Assembly (NCBI GenBank): GCA_021029095.1 | Contig: JAJOHG010000078.1 | Coordinates: forward strand, 58,297 to 122,296 | DNA from: Phellopilus nigrolimitatus | Lineage: Eukaryota; Basidiomycota; Agaricomycetes; Hymenochaetales; Hymenochaetaceae | Direction: 5' to 3' | Length of the DNA stretch: 64,000 nt | Part shown: positions 32,922-44,845 of the stretch, piece after piece | Layout of the letters: each line of letters starts with the position of its first letter | Numbering within the stretch: the first letter of the stretch is position 1 | Program-made: the position numbers and the translations under genes | The notes under the pieces: generated by a model | Told to the model about the DNA's origin: nothing | Database searches by the model: none | Seen by the model: only the letters and a program-made list of their open reading frames with translations

Positions 32922-34710
32922 ACATACTCGCCTCATCTTCGTCGGCTTTTCTTGACTCAAAAGGACAATCCCTCCTCTCCGCACTATCTTACTACCACTG
33001 TTTCGTCTTTGGGACTAACGTTTCTGGCTCTCTCTACCATACACACTTCACGATTATAGCGCACCCGCACGCCCCACACCGCCTTCACGTTTTCCGGCCG
33101 TTCTCTGCACTTCTGGTTACTTATTACTCATACTGTCTGTTGTATCGCTTGGGTTACTACGTCGCTGTCAAGTACTTTATTGTCTTTCGGTTTAGTTTGT
33201 TTAGAAAAATTCGAATGTGTTTTACTACGTGCCGTACGAGATTTCGACTTTGGACTTTGGACAAGAAAGGTACGTCCTCTCTCGATTGTCATTCATTCAA
33301 AAAGTCAAAATCGGAATTTGCAATATGGATTTGGTCGTTCGTGAATGTTTGAATCTGACCTCGCGCATTTCTGCAGATTTGACCTAATTTTGAGCTTGGA
33401 ATCTGTAGAATTTGATTTCTTTTTTTCTTTTTTGACCGTTTGCAAAGGTGATAGGTCTGACCTACTTCTGTTCAGCTGATTTGTACAAGATACATGGTTA
33501 GTTACTACCGTAAGTAGGACTCAAAGTTGGGCATTATCATGATGCCTGTCTTATACAGACGTCGGCTTTGAGTTATTTGTCAGCATGCGAGCACTCTTTC
33601 AGTATTTTAGGGTTATAAAACAGGGCCTTTCTCGCTTGCTTTGTCATCATCAGCCGAAAAAAGACCTCTTCGTCACACTGTCCAAGATACACCTCTTGTC
33701 GTGTAAGCTCCTTAGCAGATAAACTATATACGATTTAGATAGCTGTGATCAATGGTCGGAAAAGAAAAATTCGTGAGGTGCATGATGCTATTCAAGCAAG
33801 TGTTGTTGTAACCCTAGAACACTTGGAAAAAATCATCGGCTCGCGCGCTGACCAATAACCCAAAGCCGAGATGCCGCCTCATCTGTATCCAATGGCAGAC
33901 GTCAAGGTAATAAAATGTTGACTATGCTCAACTTTGATCTCTCCTACTTTTGAAGAGGTCAAGTCCAAGGCAAGTTACATGTACCATCTTGCAAGGAAGG
34001 ACTGACATCGACAACATCGGCCTTTCCGTATTCAGCTTTTACAATAAACACGTGTGATTCTTCCGCGCTGCTGTCGTGAAGATTACTCTCGAGGAGCAGT
34101 ATCACAACCTTCGTATCTTCATCTCGTGGATCAAAGCGCGCTGGGTAGCTTCCATTAATTCGCGTCAGGCATCGGAGCACTGACCGGCCTTCCATCGCAG
34201 GCTCTTCTGACTGTCCAGATCACCTCTTCCAGTCAAGCACAGTCCTAAATGCTTTAATTCGCTTGCAATTATCTCATCGCCCGCAATCCCTCTCTATCTT
34301 CGCACGTCTTCTGCGAAAAGAGACTTTATATGATCACGCCAATTACTCAAATCGAGGAGACATGGCCTCGACGATTCAATTTCCGCGAGCACGTGTCTTG
34401 CGCATGTCGCGGCATCTTTCTTCGTGCAGAAGCTCAACGCGATTATCGCGCGTCCGGAGGCCGTATTCCACGGTGACGGGGGCAATTTCCGTGCCCTCTT
34501 CAAGGGATCACTAGCGTGCTGGGTGCCCAAGTACCCCCGCCTCGATGTTTCCTGTAGGCATCGTGCTGCGCCTGATATGCGCGCCGGGGCACTTCAAATG
34601 CTCGCGAACCTCCCCTCGTCGTTCTCGTCACTCCCTCCCCTCCCTCCTCCCCATCGTTTCCTGCGGCGCCGCCCGCACCACCCGCTCGCTCGCTATCTCT
34701 ACCCACCGCG
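32922..34710. other. Intergenic, with weak minus-strand open frames
   Basis: Two frames on the - strand (34195-33959 and 34530-34294) look mildly protein-like (ASGRAIIALSFCTKKDAATC; RFDPRDEDTKVVILLLESN) and could be exons of one small gene. I find no convincing start, splice pair or family for it. The rest (32922-33950) is AT-rich with no gene seen. Confidence 0.3.
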
Positions 34711-37700
34711 ATGTCGTCGCCGATGCCGACGCCGGCGTCCACGCCGAAGAAGTCCCTGCGCCAGCGCATGGGCACCGCCGTGCGCCGCAACTCGTCCTTC
34801 CTGCTGCCCTCGCGCCCGGGCACGCCCACCGCACGCGCGCACGTCGAGGACCCGTTCGCGGCCGCGGTGCCGCACTCGCCTCCGAAGTCTGCGACGCACT
34901 CTCCCCCGAAGTCTGCGACGCTGTCCTCGTCGAAGACCGCGTCCGTGCTCTCGGTGGAGAACCCTGCAGCTGCGCCGACTCCAGCACCCGAGCCGCCCGC
35001 CGCGCAGGAGAAACAGCCGGCCGAAGCAGATACTCCTGCCCCGCCCGCCGAGGCTGTTCCCGCCGCGCCCGAGCCTGCGCCCGAGGCCCCAGCAGAACCG
35101 GTAGCACAGGACGGTCCGCCGCTTGAGAAATCCAAGTCTCTGCGCTCGCGCATGACCTCGGTCGTGCGCCGCAGCTCGTCGTTCGTGCGGCCCTCACGCT
35201 CGGTCACGCCAGTGCGGCGCAGGGACAGCTCGGACACGCACACGCCTGCCCCGTCTGTGCACGCGCCCGAGCCTCCAGCAGAGCCTGCTCCATACGAGGC
35301 TCCGCCAGCTGAGGAACCGCAGCCTGCCCCCGAGCCTGAGGCACCTGCGCCTCCGGAGGCGGGGGCTCCCTCAGAACCGCCATATCACGAGGAACAACAG
35401 TCGGAGCGTGCGATTACCGCAGAGCCCGCCCACGAAGCCCCAATCCACGACTCCCCGAGGTCGATGTCCCGCACGGCGTCCCGCGAGAGCTTCGCCCACT
35501 CCGAGCACGCGCCCTCTGCCGACAGCATGCACATGCACATGACAGAGTCGCCGCGGGCGCTCTCCGTCAAGACCTCGCACGAGAACCTGCTGCAGGAGCT
35601 CAGCCCCATCCTCGAGGACGAGCGCTCCGCGGTCGAGGACAGGAGCTTGCACGTCGCGTTCGCCGTCCCGAGCGGCGCGCCCCCGTCGCGGCTCGCCGTG
35701 CCCGCGGCGGACCCCGTGCCGGGCCTGGGACCGAGCTTCAGCAACTCGAGCGACCGGACGACGCCGCGCGCGCACCCGCCGCCGTTCGCGCCTGCGCAGG
35801 CGCCGTTACAGCCGCCCTTCGCGGGCGAGAAGGGAAAGGAGCGGGAGCAGAACGGCAGTGCGGCCCCGATGCCCATGCCCGAGGGGCTGCCGTACGATGG
35901 ATACTTCGCGGCCTCGTCGCCGATGCCGATCCCTGCCAGGCCTGACGCACAGTAATGAACTTCCTTTCGATTCTTTTTCCCGCTGATTGCTGACGTTTAG
36001 GCACAGCTACTACACCGAGGATCCGTTCCGGGATCCAGACCCGCTTCCCGTGTCCACAGTGCCGTATGACGGAATGCCAGTGTAAGCGTTTTTTTTTTTT
36101 TCGTGCAGACGTAAATCTGAGATAAATTAAACGTACGTCAGGCCGGAAACCAGAGCGCCCGAACCTCTGGAACAACGCGCAGCGGTTACTGTGGATCCAC
36201 TGCACCAGCCAGTGGCCTTTCCTCTTCCTTCTCTTGACGATGTCACTACACGGTAAGGCAAATATCATCTAGCTATTGGTCTATGAGATTGAACGCTTCC
36301 CGCCCTAGAAACCTTCGGAACGTTCCGTCAGACTACACGCTCGCGGCCCATAGTAGTAAAGCACCAAGCGTCTCTCAAGAACTTGAGACTGAGTGAGTCT
36401 ATAGAACATTTTTCCGACTCTTCTCTGACCTTTCTCTACCTCAGCGAGACTCTTCCTCTTCTCTCGCGCGCTAAGAATGGGGCCTCGAACAATATCAAGT
36501 AAATCTCGTCTCTTCTATACTATCCACCTCCGAACCTCATCATTTGTTTTCGCAGCTCCGCATGGACTCCCCGTCCGACCTATCAGAGCCACGGCTGGAA
36601 CGCTTACACCCTCCCGGACTCGACGACATACTACTCGCACCCGGGGATGCGCATCACCACGGACATCGACCTCCAGAACCTGCGGAAACTCGGGGCGGTG
36701 ACGGGGTACATCGACAAGAAGCTGGCCAAGGAGGCCTCCTCCCCGTCTGAAGGCTGGGAGATATGGCTGCACGACCAGGGCGTGATGCGCGAGGACGTCG
36801 CACCGGTCCGATGCTGGGTCAACCACGCTGAGCGGGCCCTCGGGCCTTGGCCGCCTCCCTCAAACGGGTCGATCGAGATTGCGAACCAGACCTCCGATGG
36901 CCGTGAGCAATCTTACTTTTTCCTTTGTCACATTAATTAATCAAACCTCGTGGTAGGCCTTGACCTCGAATACAAGTATTGGGCTTTTATGGAATCGCAT
37001 CCGGCCCATGTCCCCCTGCCTGCCAACGCTTACTCCGAGGCCCTTGATGTGCTGACGTGGTCATACACCGGTAAGTGTACTTCATGACTCTTGATATGTT
37101 ACGTTGCAGTAATTAATACCGCCTAATTTTAGATCGTCTGCTTAAGACGCACCGTCGTGCCCCTCCACCTTTCACCCAGCACGAGAGTCATGAGCTCATT
37201 GAGGTTCTTCGAGCAACATCTGGTACTTTCACGAGCACGATTTACGTCTTCTTTCGATTTCCGACTGATCACGCGCCTCACAGGTTCTGAATCACCCCTC
37301 CAGGCGGCCGTTCAAACGAAGATAGTTGCGCGTATTCTCCGCCGAATTGGTGGGTAGTCACACTTTCCTCCAAGAAAATCCCGTTTTTAACTTTCACATA
37401 GTACAATGGAAACAGCACTATCACCTCGAGAAGTCTCTGCCTCACGGCGCCGCTGCAGGGGCTAGTTCTCGCGGTAGTCGTGGTGTATCATACGGTCGAA
37501 GGTTTACCGACTTCGTGCTCGCATGGCTATGCTTCGGGATCCCGTACCTTTACGCCAACCGGCATATGTACCAGCGCTACGACGAGGAGAGTGGGCTGAT
37601 GAGGTCAGCTGGGCCCATGATTGTGGTGGGCGCCAGCGTCTGCATAGTGGCATGTCTTTCGGGATTCTTTCTGACGATCCGTCGCGCTGATCTCATACGC

Positions 37701-38188
37701 CAAAAAGGCTGCAATCGTGCTGACCGCCGCGGTGACGTTCCTCGCGCTGCCCGGCCTGGACAGCACGGCCCGGACGGCGGGCCTCGTCGCGATCGTCGGA
37801 GCGGCTGCGAGCCTGGGGACGACCCTGATCGCAGCGTTTCGAAGGTCGTTCGAAATCCAGCGAATGGCGCCGCGCGGCGGAGAAGGTCTCGTCGTGACGA
37901 TGTCGACGTTATCTGTAAGCGTGCCTTACTGATGAGGTGGACACTGGCTGATATTTGATTCTGGCTTGACAGGGGGGTAGTGTCTTGTTGTCGCTACCTG
38001 CGGTATTCCTTGCGTATTCAATAATCGCTTTTCTTGCCGGTGTAGTTCTTTATGTGTTCCGCGGGACGGTCATTGTCGACCCCTCGCACTGGACCAAGTT
38101 CGCTTCATATACGAAATGGACGACCGTCGGAGGGCTGGCGTTTGTCGGCGGCGTGTTGATCACGTCCATGTTTGTTGTGCGACATTAA
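34711..38188 (+). CDS. Large multi-pass membrane protein with WW-like segment
   Basis: Twelve exons: 34711-35951, 36001-36081, 36142-36252, 36309-36392, 36445-36498, 36556-36902, 36957-37070, 37133-37222, 37284-37349, 37402-37637, 37708-37914 and 37973-38188; about 948 aa. Residues 1-480 are disordered, rich in Pro, Ala and Ser. They hold two similar blocks (KKSLRQRMGTAVRRNSSFLL and KSKSLRSRMTSVVRRSSSFV). A middle region has the stretch EGWEIWLHDQG...CWVNHAERALGPWP, which resembles a degenerate WW domain. Five hydrophobic segments follow (DFVLAWLCFGIPYLYA; AAIVLTAAVTFLALPG; LVAIVGAAASLGTTLIAAF; LSLPAVFLAYSIIAFLAGVV; VGGLAFVGGVLITSMFVV). The boundary at 37638-37707 is the least sure; GTGGGC (37626) or GTGGCA (37647) could be the donor instead. 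The family occurs in Agaricomycetes; function unknown. Confidence 0.75.
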
Positions 38189-38357
38189 CTGCTATATCAA
38201 CGATGTATCCGTTCTTTTAACAAACCGTGCCATCCCTATGTATTTCCTCTGTCGTTCTCATGCCTTGTCGTCTGGAATATGGATATGGGTTTTTGTATCG
38301 TCTACTTGTTCACACGCATGCCAATAGAACCACTGTATGTACATGTATATGAGTAAA

Positions 38358-38950
38358 TTAATTCACTTGCTGTGGATTCTCATTTGATCCCTGTAGGATG
38401 AAGTACTCTGTGCCATATAGGCCTGCGCAAACCGCTGTTGCTCCAGTAAGGAAGACAGAGATTGGATTTCGCGGTGCGGTCAGCGAGCGTCTTCCATTCC
38501 AGAAGAGGTATATGAGCGGCCAGGCTGACGAAACGAACGTCCTCAACGGACGCTTTGTTTGTGAAAATACAGAGCATTTCGTACCTGTGGATATACCACT
38601 CCCGTTTAGCGAGTCTCCGGTCTGAAGGGCATAGCCAGCTCCAAACATGATCATTGAAAATCCCACACGCTGGGGAAACGGCGGCAGATTTGCAAATGAA
38701 CGGGGAGGTAAGGCCGAGCTCGCAAGAACTTAGAAGGAAAGAAAAGATAAATATAATTGCTTATCCAAGAACAGCTACCTAGAATCTGGTTATGTTACTC
38801 ACACAATGAGGCCAGAGACCAGGCGGGCCAGCTTGATTGGGAATATCAGTTTTTCAAAAGAAAAAATAACAGGGAAAAAGAACGCTTAGCGTACGGTGAC
38901 TGTGAATAAGGACGAATTGCATTAGGCAATTTCTCCTCGCGACTTGTCAT
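38358..38950 (-). CDS. AIM19: Aim19-like mitochondrial protein
   Basis: Four exons on the - strand: 38950-38895, 38831-38803, 38728-38585 and 38524-38358; 131 aa, close to the family length. After a short N-terminus (SPWPAWSLASLFLASSALPP) come the Aim19 signature parts: a hydrophobic segment with GAGYALQTGDSLNGSGISTA, then WPLIYLFWNGRRSL and a last helix ending LYGTEYFIL. The yeast protein shows the same order (GAYM...NGAG...TWSALYL...LYG..F). Aim19 is linked to mitochondrial inheritance; the molecular role is unknown. An in-frame ATG further upstream (39052) would add 34 residues but overlaps the promoter of the divergent Nudix gene. Confidence 0.85.
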
Positions 38951-39123
38951 GGTCCTCTTCTTGTTCAAGAGAATAACTCCAGAATTAGTTGTGAGGATAC
39001 ATGTAAGTAACGAAGAATATCGTTGGTGGCGTGGACGCGTAGTCGTGTCCATTTCCGTAAACTCCGCTTGAATGCAGTCGGCTACCTCGGCACAAGTTGA
39101 AGATGGGTTGGCTGGCTGCTGAA
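38951..39123. promoter_or_regulatory. Short bidirectional promoter, AIM19 / Nudix
   Basis: Only 173 bp separate the ATG of AIM19 (-) from the ATG of the CoA-diphosphatase gene (+). The two promoters must share this DNA, which suggests co-regulation. Confidence 0.5.
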
Positions 39124-40459
39124 ATGCTCATATCTTCCAATGTCACCATCACATCGGAACACTACCAGATTGTTGGAGTTCCATCGGCCTCACTCTTCTC
39201 GACAATCTTCATACTATCTAACAGACGAAAGTAAAAAGTAAGCGCACCAACTTGAAAAGAACATAAAGTAATTAGACCGTTGACTCTAATTGCTTCAGGT
39301 GCCTTCGGAACTTAGCATCTTACAGAGTGCCGAAGACGCTCAGGAGAAAAGGACCTCTATCTTTTAGTGCAGCTGTACTTGTAGCTCTTTTTATTGGGCG
39401 GATGGGAGACCTGTACGTTCTCCTAAGTCAGTGAGTGCGCACGTGATTAAACCCATGCTTGTGCTTGGTTTGACGGATGTTTTCAGACGATCAGCGACGT
39501 TACGCTCGTACGCAGGAGACACATCCCTTCCTGGAGGAAAGGCTGAAGAACAAGATCGCAATATTGAAGATACAGCAGTATGGTTGTCCCTTAGCACTCT
39601 TAGCGGCTGCTTACTCCGCTTGTTTAGCGAAGAGAGGCTTTCGAAGAAGTACATGCGCATCTTTCCGATATCGTTTCGCAGCTAATTTCTTGAATTGACC
39701 TCCGCTCAGATTGGACTCAGCTTGGACAAGCAGAAGGTCCCGCTGCTATGTATACTAGAGCCGTTTCTAGCGGGAAACCAACTGATCGTGACTCCGTAAG
39801 CGCATGTTCTGAGTCCTACAACAAACTTTTAACTCACAAATGTTCAGCGTGGTCGTCCTTATTCTCGATAATACACTGAGAGTAAGAGGCACTGCAGCTT
39901 TGGGTGTAAACTTCCGCCTGAGGTTATAACTCGCAGCCCATGCTCAACCAAGCGGAAGTCGCGTCCTTGTTCTCTCACCCCCTCAAGTCTTTCTTAAGCA
40001 CAGAGGCCCCTTCTCGACAAGATTCATTCGCAGAGGAAATACCATATTACACATATCACGATTATCCATGGACTAGAGGCGACCGGAATCGCGAGATACG
40101 GATGCATAGATTTCTAACAGGTCGAGAGGCTGGAGGAATCAAACCCGTTTACGGCCTCACAGCGTGCGTAGCCTTGATTCTGCTCCATGCTTGAAGTTTC
40201 ACTTCAATCTTGCTCCAGATCAATATTAATTCGTGCGGCATCTATCGGATATGCACGAACTCCAGACTTCGATGTCTTGGCTCCGAACCAGCCGACCATG
40301 ACAGAACGTATCGATAATGCTCTGCGCCATGATTTGCAATTCGCCCAAGCTTTGAAAGACAGGCCTTCACGACATCGCTCTTTGCCCATCGCGAGTGCGC
40401 GGAAGACCCTCGAGCCTCGATCCCGCGAAAAATGGCCACGGATGAAAAGCCGACTATGA
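39124..40459 (+). CDS. PCD1: Nudix CoA diphosphatase, likely peroxisomal
   Basis: Eight exons: 39124-39230, 39299-39430, 39487-39577, 39628-39648 (21 nt), 39710-39795, 39848-39881, 39937-40163 and 40219-40459; 312 aa, all phases consistent. The CoA-type signature LLSQRSATLRSYAGDTSLPG runs into the Nudix box (GGKAEEQDRNIEDTA, RREAFEEIGL), with the box split by a 50-nt intron and completed by a 7-codon exon. Conserved later parts are LEPFLAGNQLIVTPVVV and FLTGREAGGIKPVYGLTA. The enzyme cleaves CoA and oxidised CoA to phosphopantetheine and 3',5'-ADP. The protein ends in SRL, a type 1 peroxisomal targeting signal. The start is chosen as the first ATG in frame; the N-terminal 35 residues are less certain. 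Confidence 0.88.
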
Positions 40460-41236
40460 ATTCTGATGGAAGAACACTTTTGTACCATCTATGTGCAAAT
40501 ACGCGACTGTTATTATTCTCTTTGTCATGCAATGTGTGAGCACAATGTGAGTTTTCTATGATCGCGAGGAAGCCGCCGCTCACTGTTATACTTGAATCTC
40601 GAGTTGGTGAAAATTTGACAAACACAGTTAAGATCGATAGGTCGAAGCCAGGAGATGATGTGTTAAAAGAAAAGGTTCTGGAACTCACATATTACGCATG
40701 ACTAAAGAATGAAATGAAAAGCCAGCCAGATTATCGAGATGTCTATAATGCCACCCCGTGTTCAGTATCAGGGCCACTACTGACTAAATAGTTTGTTGTT
40801 ATCATCGATAGTACAGATCTTGCCCTTCCCTATCGTGCAATGAGTATATTGGGTCTGAACTTGACGCGTCGCAACGGGTTTTGATAGTATCGATGGTCTC
40901 GGAGAGAATCTGGCACGAACGCGTCGCGACTCGCGTCACAGTGCAATACAAGCTCAAACAATAGGTAAATAACGAATCTAACGTACAATAATGAGTATAT
41001 GATATTATTGTAAGCACAGTGTAAGAGTATCAAGAAGTATATTGCAAGCTGGGAGCATCTGCTGCTTCATTGTCATATTGTCCTAATAAGAAGATACTAT
41101 ATTATAGAAGGTCCCTGTTCCTTTCCGTAGTACACATTACAAATTACATGTATGTTAACAAATAAAAGCTGCACGTGAATCTAAAAGGAGGGTGGGTTAG
41201 TTGACATTGCGTAGTATCCCTGCACTTACGACAGTA
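40460..41236. other. Intergenic, no gene seen
   Basis: AT-rich DNA with short frames on both strands, none with a recognisable motif. Confidence 0.5.
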
Positions 41237-41755
41237 TCATCTGCTATACCTCCTTTTACGAATGTGTTGTAACGCCACATCGACCAGAAGGCTATCGCAG
41301 CCGTACTCTTTATATTTGCGAGTTACATTGACATGGATGTGTGCGATGTCCGACCTCGAGGCTTCAGAAGAACCATTGCGATTCTTGTGGATGAGGTCGA
41401 CGTAATATCTGTCGAGGGGCGTTCCTATGAGGGTTCTTGGGTACTTCAATTTGAGCATGGGCCACCACGACGCAGCGACCTCGCGCTCAAACTGCGCCGG
41501 ATGTGCAGTGCCGACGACGTAGCCCACGATGCTTTCCATCTGTTCCTTCTCAAGCTCAGTCGTTTCGACGAGGACAAAGCAGAACCCAGACGGGAGATGC
41601 AAATAGGGGAGTGCGCGAACGTGAGAGGGGAGGTCTGGGTGGCGTATAAACTTCTCCGCGGACAGGCCGTTCTTTGCAGTGAGGAGACATACGTGCGCGA
41701 TAGAGGCGCTGTCTGCGACCGACGCAGGCCTGACGGCAATTTTCGGTGTGGGCAT
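41237..41755 (-). CDS. GNAT-family N-acetyltransferase, C-terminally short
   Basis: A single open frame of 172 aa. It has the usual parts of fungal GNAT proteins: IAVRPASVADSASIAHVCLL at the start, LPYLHLPSGFCFVL, VGYVVGT, then AHIHVNVTRKYKEYGCDSLL (the acetyl-CoA binding region, where family members read AHLHI(D/N)V...Y...G.G..L). The frame stops about 15 residues later, before the final part that usually carries the 'N..A..FY...GF' end. A +1 shift near 41267 would continue the reading (KGGIADDTVV) to a GTAAGT donor. So this copy may be truncated, misassembled or decaying. The Q/RxxGxG/A motif is weak (Y..YGCDS), so activity is doubtful. Confidence 0.6.
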   Translation of the reverse strand: MPTPKIAVRPASVADSASIAHVCLLTAKNGLSAEKFIRHPDLPSHVRALPYLHLPSGFCFVLVETTELEKEQMESIVGYVVGTAHPAQFEREVAASWWPMLKLKYPRTLIGTPLDRYYVDLIHKNRNGSSEASRSDIAHIHVNVTRKYKEYGCDSLLVDVALQHIRKRRYSR

Positions 41756-42459
41756 CGTGGGGAGACTCGGCGAGTAACATCACAAGAAGAGGCGATGTCG
41801 GTCTTTATGGCCTCAGATCCAAAATAGGCTTACCTGAGTGATACGCCAGAGGGCGTATACGTGGAGGGTGCCTGGATTATATCCCCAAGGGATAAATCAT
41901 CCTTACGGAATCTACCTACGAGATTGCGAGTCCGATCGTGAGCGGGGCAGATCCATTTTATAATTTGGGTGTATCTGGGTCATATGCAGAGGTCGATGAA
42001 AGGACGTTCTAGAATATTTCACTTGGACGATTCTGCCAAGTGAAGTTGCAGTCTCCAAGGAACAGCGATCAGTGGCAGGAGTTGAACATCGATATTTTTT
42101 TGTATAAGTTCTTGACGTGCTTGAATTCGAATTCAATGGAAAGTTGACGCGGGGAAAGCACAGTGTGGCGTGGGATGATTATTTAAGCGACGGCGCACTT
42201 CCTCATCGGGCGCTCGGCGCTCTTGATCGTCGACAGCATCCTCTTGACGAGCTCGATTCTGACTGTTCTCCGCTGTAGTCTACGATACCATGGTGACTCG
42301 GACGAAACGGGCTTTTAAGGATACCATTTTCAGATCAACAAATGGTCAATCTCGCAGGTCAATCTCTGGGGGGCGAGCCTGCAAGGGAAGCGGGGAAGTG
42401 GTCTTAAGCTGCCATCTCGCGTTCTGGCCTAGCTGTGTTATGCTTCTATCTAAATCGCC
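41756..42459. other. Intergenic, divergent promoter region
   Basis: Lies between the acetyltransferase (-) and the DUF6593 gene (+). No gene is seen. Confidence 0.5.
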
Positions 42460-43176
42460 ATGAGCTTCTTCGACGCGTCGGACCGCGGCGCACTAACTCT
42501 CACCCTCTCTCGGAACGACCCGCTCGACGCGACATACAGCACGGATGACGGGGAGCCGCTGTACCGCGTCTCGACACAGAAGACTAAAATGGGCAGCGGT
42601 AGCCGCCTAGGCGCTGCAGCGGAGGTCACCACCATTCAACGTATCCGCCGGCGCCCCGCCGCCACACGGCGTCGCCTGAAGAGCAGTCCTTTAGCACGGG
42701 GAGATGACATGATATGTGTCGCGACTATCGAGAGGAGACCTCTGTCCTTGACATCCGTTACTCTGAACTTCAATGGAACTGCTGTTCCGGCGAATAAGTT
42801 CTTGAAGAAGGAGAGACCCTTCTCAAGGTAAGCAGTCTTCGCATGATCCCTTTTTCTTCATTCATTAACTTCTATTCGTAGTGCGCGAGTGTTTCGCGCG
42901 CTCACCGGGGAGGTTTTGAAGTGGAAGCTGTCGACGCCGACACCGAAGGTATTTATTTGAGACTTGCTATACCATACCTTTTTTTTCAATTTCAAGGATT
43001 GGTCCTAGTTGTACGACTCGAATAACAATAAAATCGCCAAATATTGCCGGCCCTTCCTACCCAGCCGGAGAGATTTTTCTTCCAAGACCGCAGTCATCGA
43101 GATCGCTGAGGGGATAGAGAGTGACAAGATGCTAGACGAGATCATTGTTTCCCTGCTTCTAACCTTTTTCTTATGA
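42460..43176 (+). CDS. DUF6593 domain protein
   Basis: Three exons: 42460-42827, 42882-42948 and 43009-43176; 200 aa. The pattern is that of the Agaricomycete DUF6593 family. An N-terminal strand region reads LTLTLSRNDPLDATYSTDDG then LYRVST, followed by TTIQRI, KFLKKERPFS, FRALTGEVLKWKL, LYDSNNNKIAKYC and a hydrophobic helical end (DEIIVSLLLTFFL). The last intron acceptor is the TAG at 43006-43008; using the AAG upstream would give a stop after three codons. Function is unknown for the family; members are often numerous in these genomes. Confidence 0.8.
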
Positions 43177-43677
43177 TGTGACAGTGTATGAGGGGCGAGT
43201 ACCCAACTTTGTAGATTTCGCATTGATGAATTGCCCGGGTCATGTATCAAAAGTTATACAGCCATCTTATATGTATTATTGCGAACCATTGTGCAAGATA
43301 AATCCCAACAAACTAGATACCACATACCATACGAGTAAGAGTCAAGAAATTAAGTAGGACAGGGATCACGATCATGAGGGGTGAATATTATTAGTATATT
43401 GGAGACTGCATGAGATGGAAGGGTCAAGAATGCATGAAATGGGAGGTATACAATGCAGTGAGACGAAAGGAAGACTGTTGAAACAATAGACAGACGCAAT
43501 TGCTTCGATTCTTCCGGCTCACAATCCCACACATGGGCGAGCATAGGCGAGGCAAGTATCAAAATAATATAGAGGTTCCGTCAGGAGGCAAGTAGGGAAC
43601 AGGGAGAAAAGGAGCGTCAAGAAGCCAACACACATGTAAATCTTCCGTTCAGAAAAAACAGGAGACAACGCACGCCT
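43177..43677. other. Convergent 3' flank, no gene seen
   Basis: Lies between the ends of the DUF6593 gene and the CxC protein gene. Confidence 0.5.
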
Positions 43678-44845
43678 TTACCGCGCGGGCCATAGCATCG
43701 CCTCCGCACTCGGTTTATCCGGAGACCCAGGCTCATTGACAATCAGCATTCCGTCTGGATCGTATTCCGCCCCCGGCTCCTCTTGCTCTTGCTCCTGCTC
43801 CTGCTCAGCGTAGCCGTACGTGTACTCCGATTCGTCGACCGTCGCAGACACACCTTCCCAGCCCTGCGCCGCGGTATCGCGCGTCCTACTTGCTGTCGAA
43901 ACGGATGGAATGGTGGCACGCGAGCCGTGCGCGTGTACTACGGCGCTCTCGGGGAATTCGAATGCGGGCGACGAGTTGACAGCACTGAAGAAGAATGTGT
44001 AGATATACTGCGCACTTGAATTGACAACCTGCCGTGCGGCGCGAGACGCACGCGACTGATCACGCGTGAGCGAAGACGTTGCTGTGGCCGCCTGACATGG
44101 CATATATATGTTTCCAAGCGCATTTCCGCTGCGCAAATATGTCAGCTCGCAGCCAACTAGAGACCGCGCAGGCTCACCAATTTGAGCAACCGACGCCGTG
44201 CCAACGGCATCCGCACGCGAACTGCTTCGGCTGTCCGCCTCGCTCGAAGTACATCTTGTCGAGCGGGACGACGACGTCAGCCGCTTTCCCACGTGCTTGC
44301 CATGTCCCGTTCTTTGTGCGTGGCGTCCCGTTCGTGTGAATCAACGCTCCGCACCCCGTCGACTTGCGAAACCGTTGGGGTGCACGAGTAGATGGCGTCG
44401 GCGCTTCGAACGGCTCAGGCAGCGGGCTCGGCTCGTACGGCTCCTCGTCTCCAAACTCCCAATCCTCGTAACCGCAATATATCGCGTAGCTCGAGCCATG
44501 ATGGCCATCCGCCTCTTCTTCCGCCTTTGTCGGATCAGGGATGTCCGGCCAAGGTGGGTACACCGCCGGTGGGTTGACCGGGCTCACGTCCGTCCACGGT
44601 GGCGGCGGTACGACGATCTGCGCGAGCGGCGGGCGGTTCCACTGGTACTCAGTGCCGTTGAGTAGCGTCTCGCCCACCGCACCAGCGAAAGAGGACGAGG
44701 ACTGTCGGTTAGCTCGGTGGCCGGTTATAGCGCCCCTCCTCCGCAGTCTGCTTGCCTCGCCAGTTCTGACAAGGTCTGAGAGTGCCATGGGCTCTTCTTC
44801 CTCGACTTCAGTCGGTACAGAGCTTGAGTAAGTTGAGGTGGACAT
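43678..44845 (-). CDS. Conserved basidiomycete protein with CxC-x6-CxxC site
   Basis: Two exons on the - strand, 44845-44178 and 44128-43678, joined by a 49-nt intron; 372 aa. The centre holds GCGALIHTNG, then MYFERGGQPKQFACGCRWHG and VGCSNCGNALG...PCQ. The ordered Cys pairs (CGC...C..C plus a later C) look like a zinc-binding site that is recreated exactly by the splice. N- and C-terminal parts are Pro- and acidic-rich, with a QE repeat (EQEQEQEQEE, about 43790-43810). I know the pattern from other Agaricomycete hypothetical proteins, but no function. Confidence 0.75.

Noticed and set aside
33959..34530. Two - strand frames as exons of one gene
   Set aside because: The second lacks an ATG, no splice pair joins them convincingly, and no family is recognised. 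Kept only as a weak note in the intergenic entry.
34500..35243. 247-residue open frame on the - strand
   Set aside because: It is antisense to the GC-rich Pro/Ala/Ser exon 1 of the membrane protein; composition alone keeps it open. It has low-complexity Gly/Ala/Ser content and no motif.
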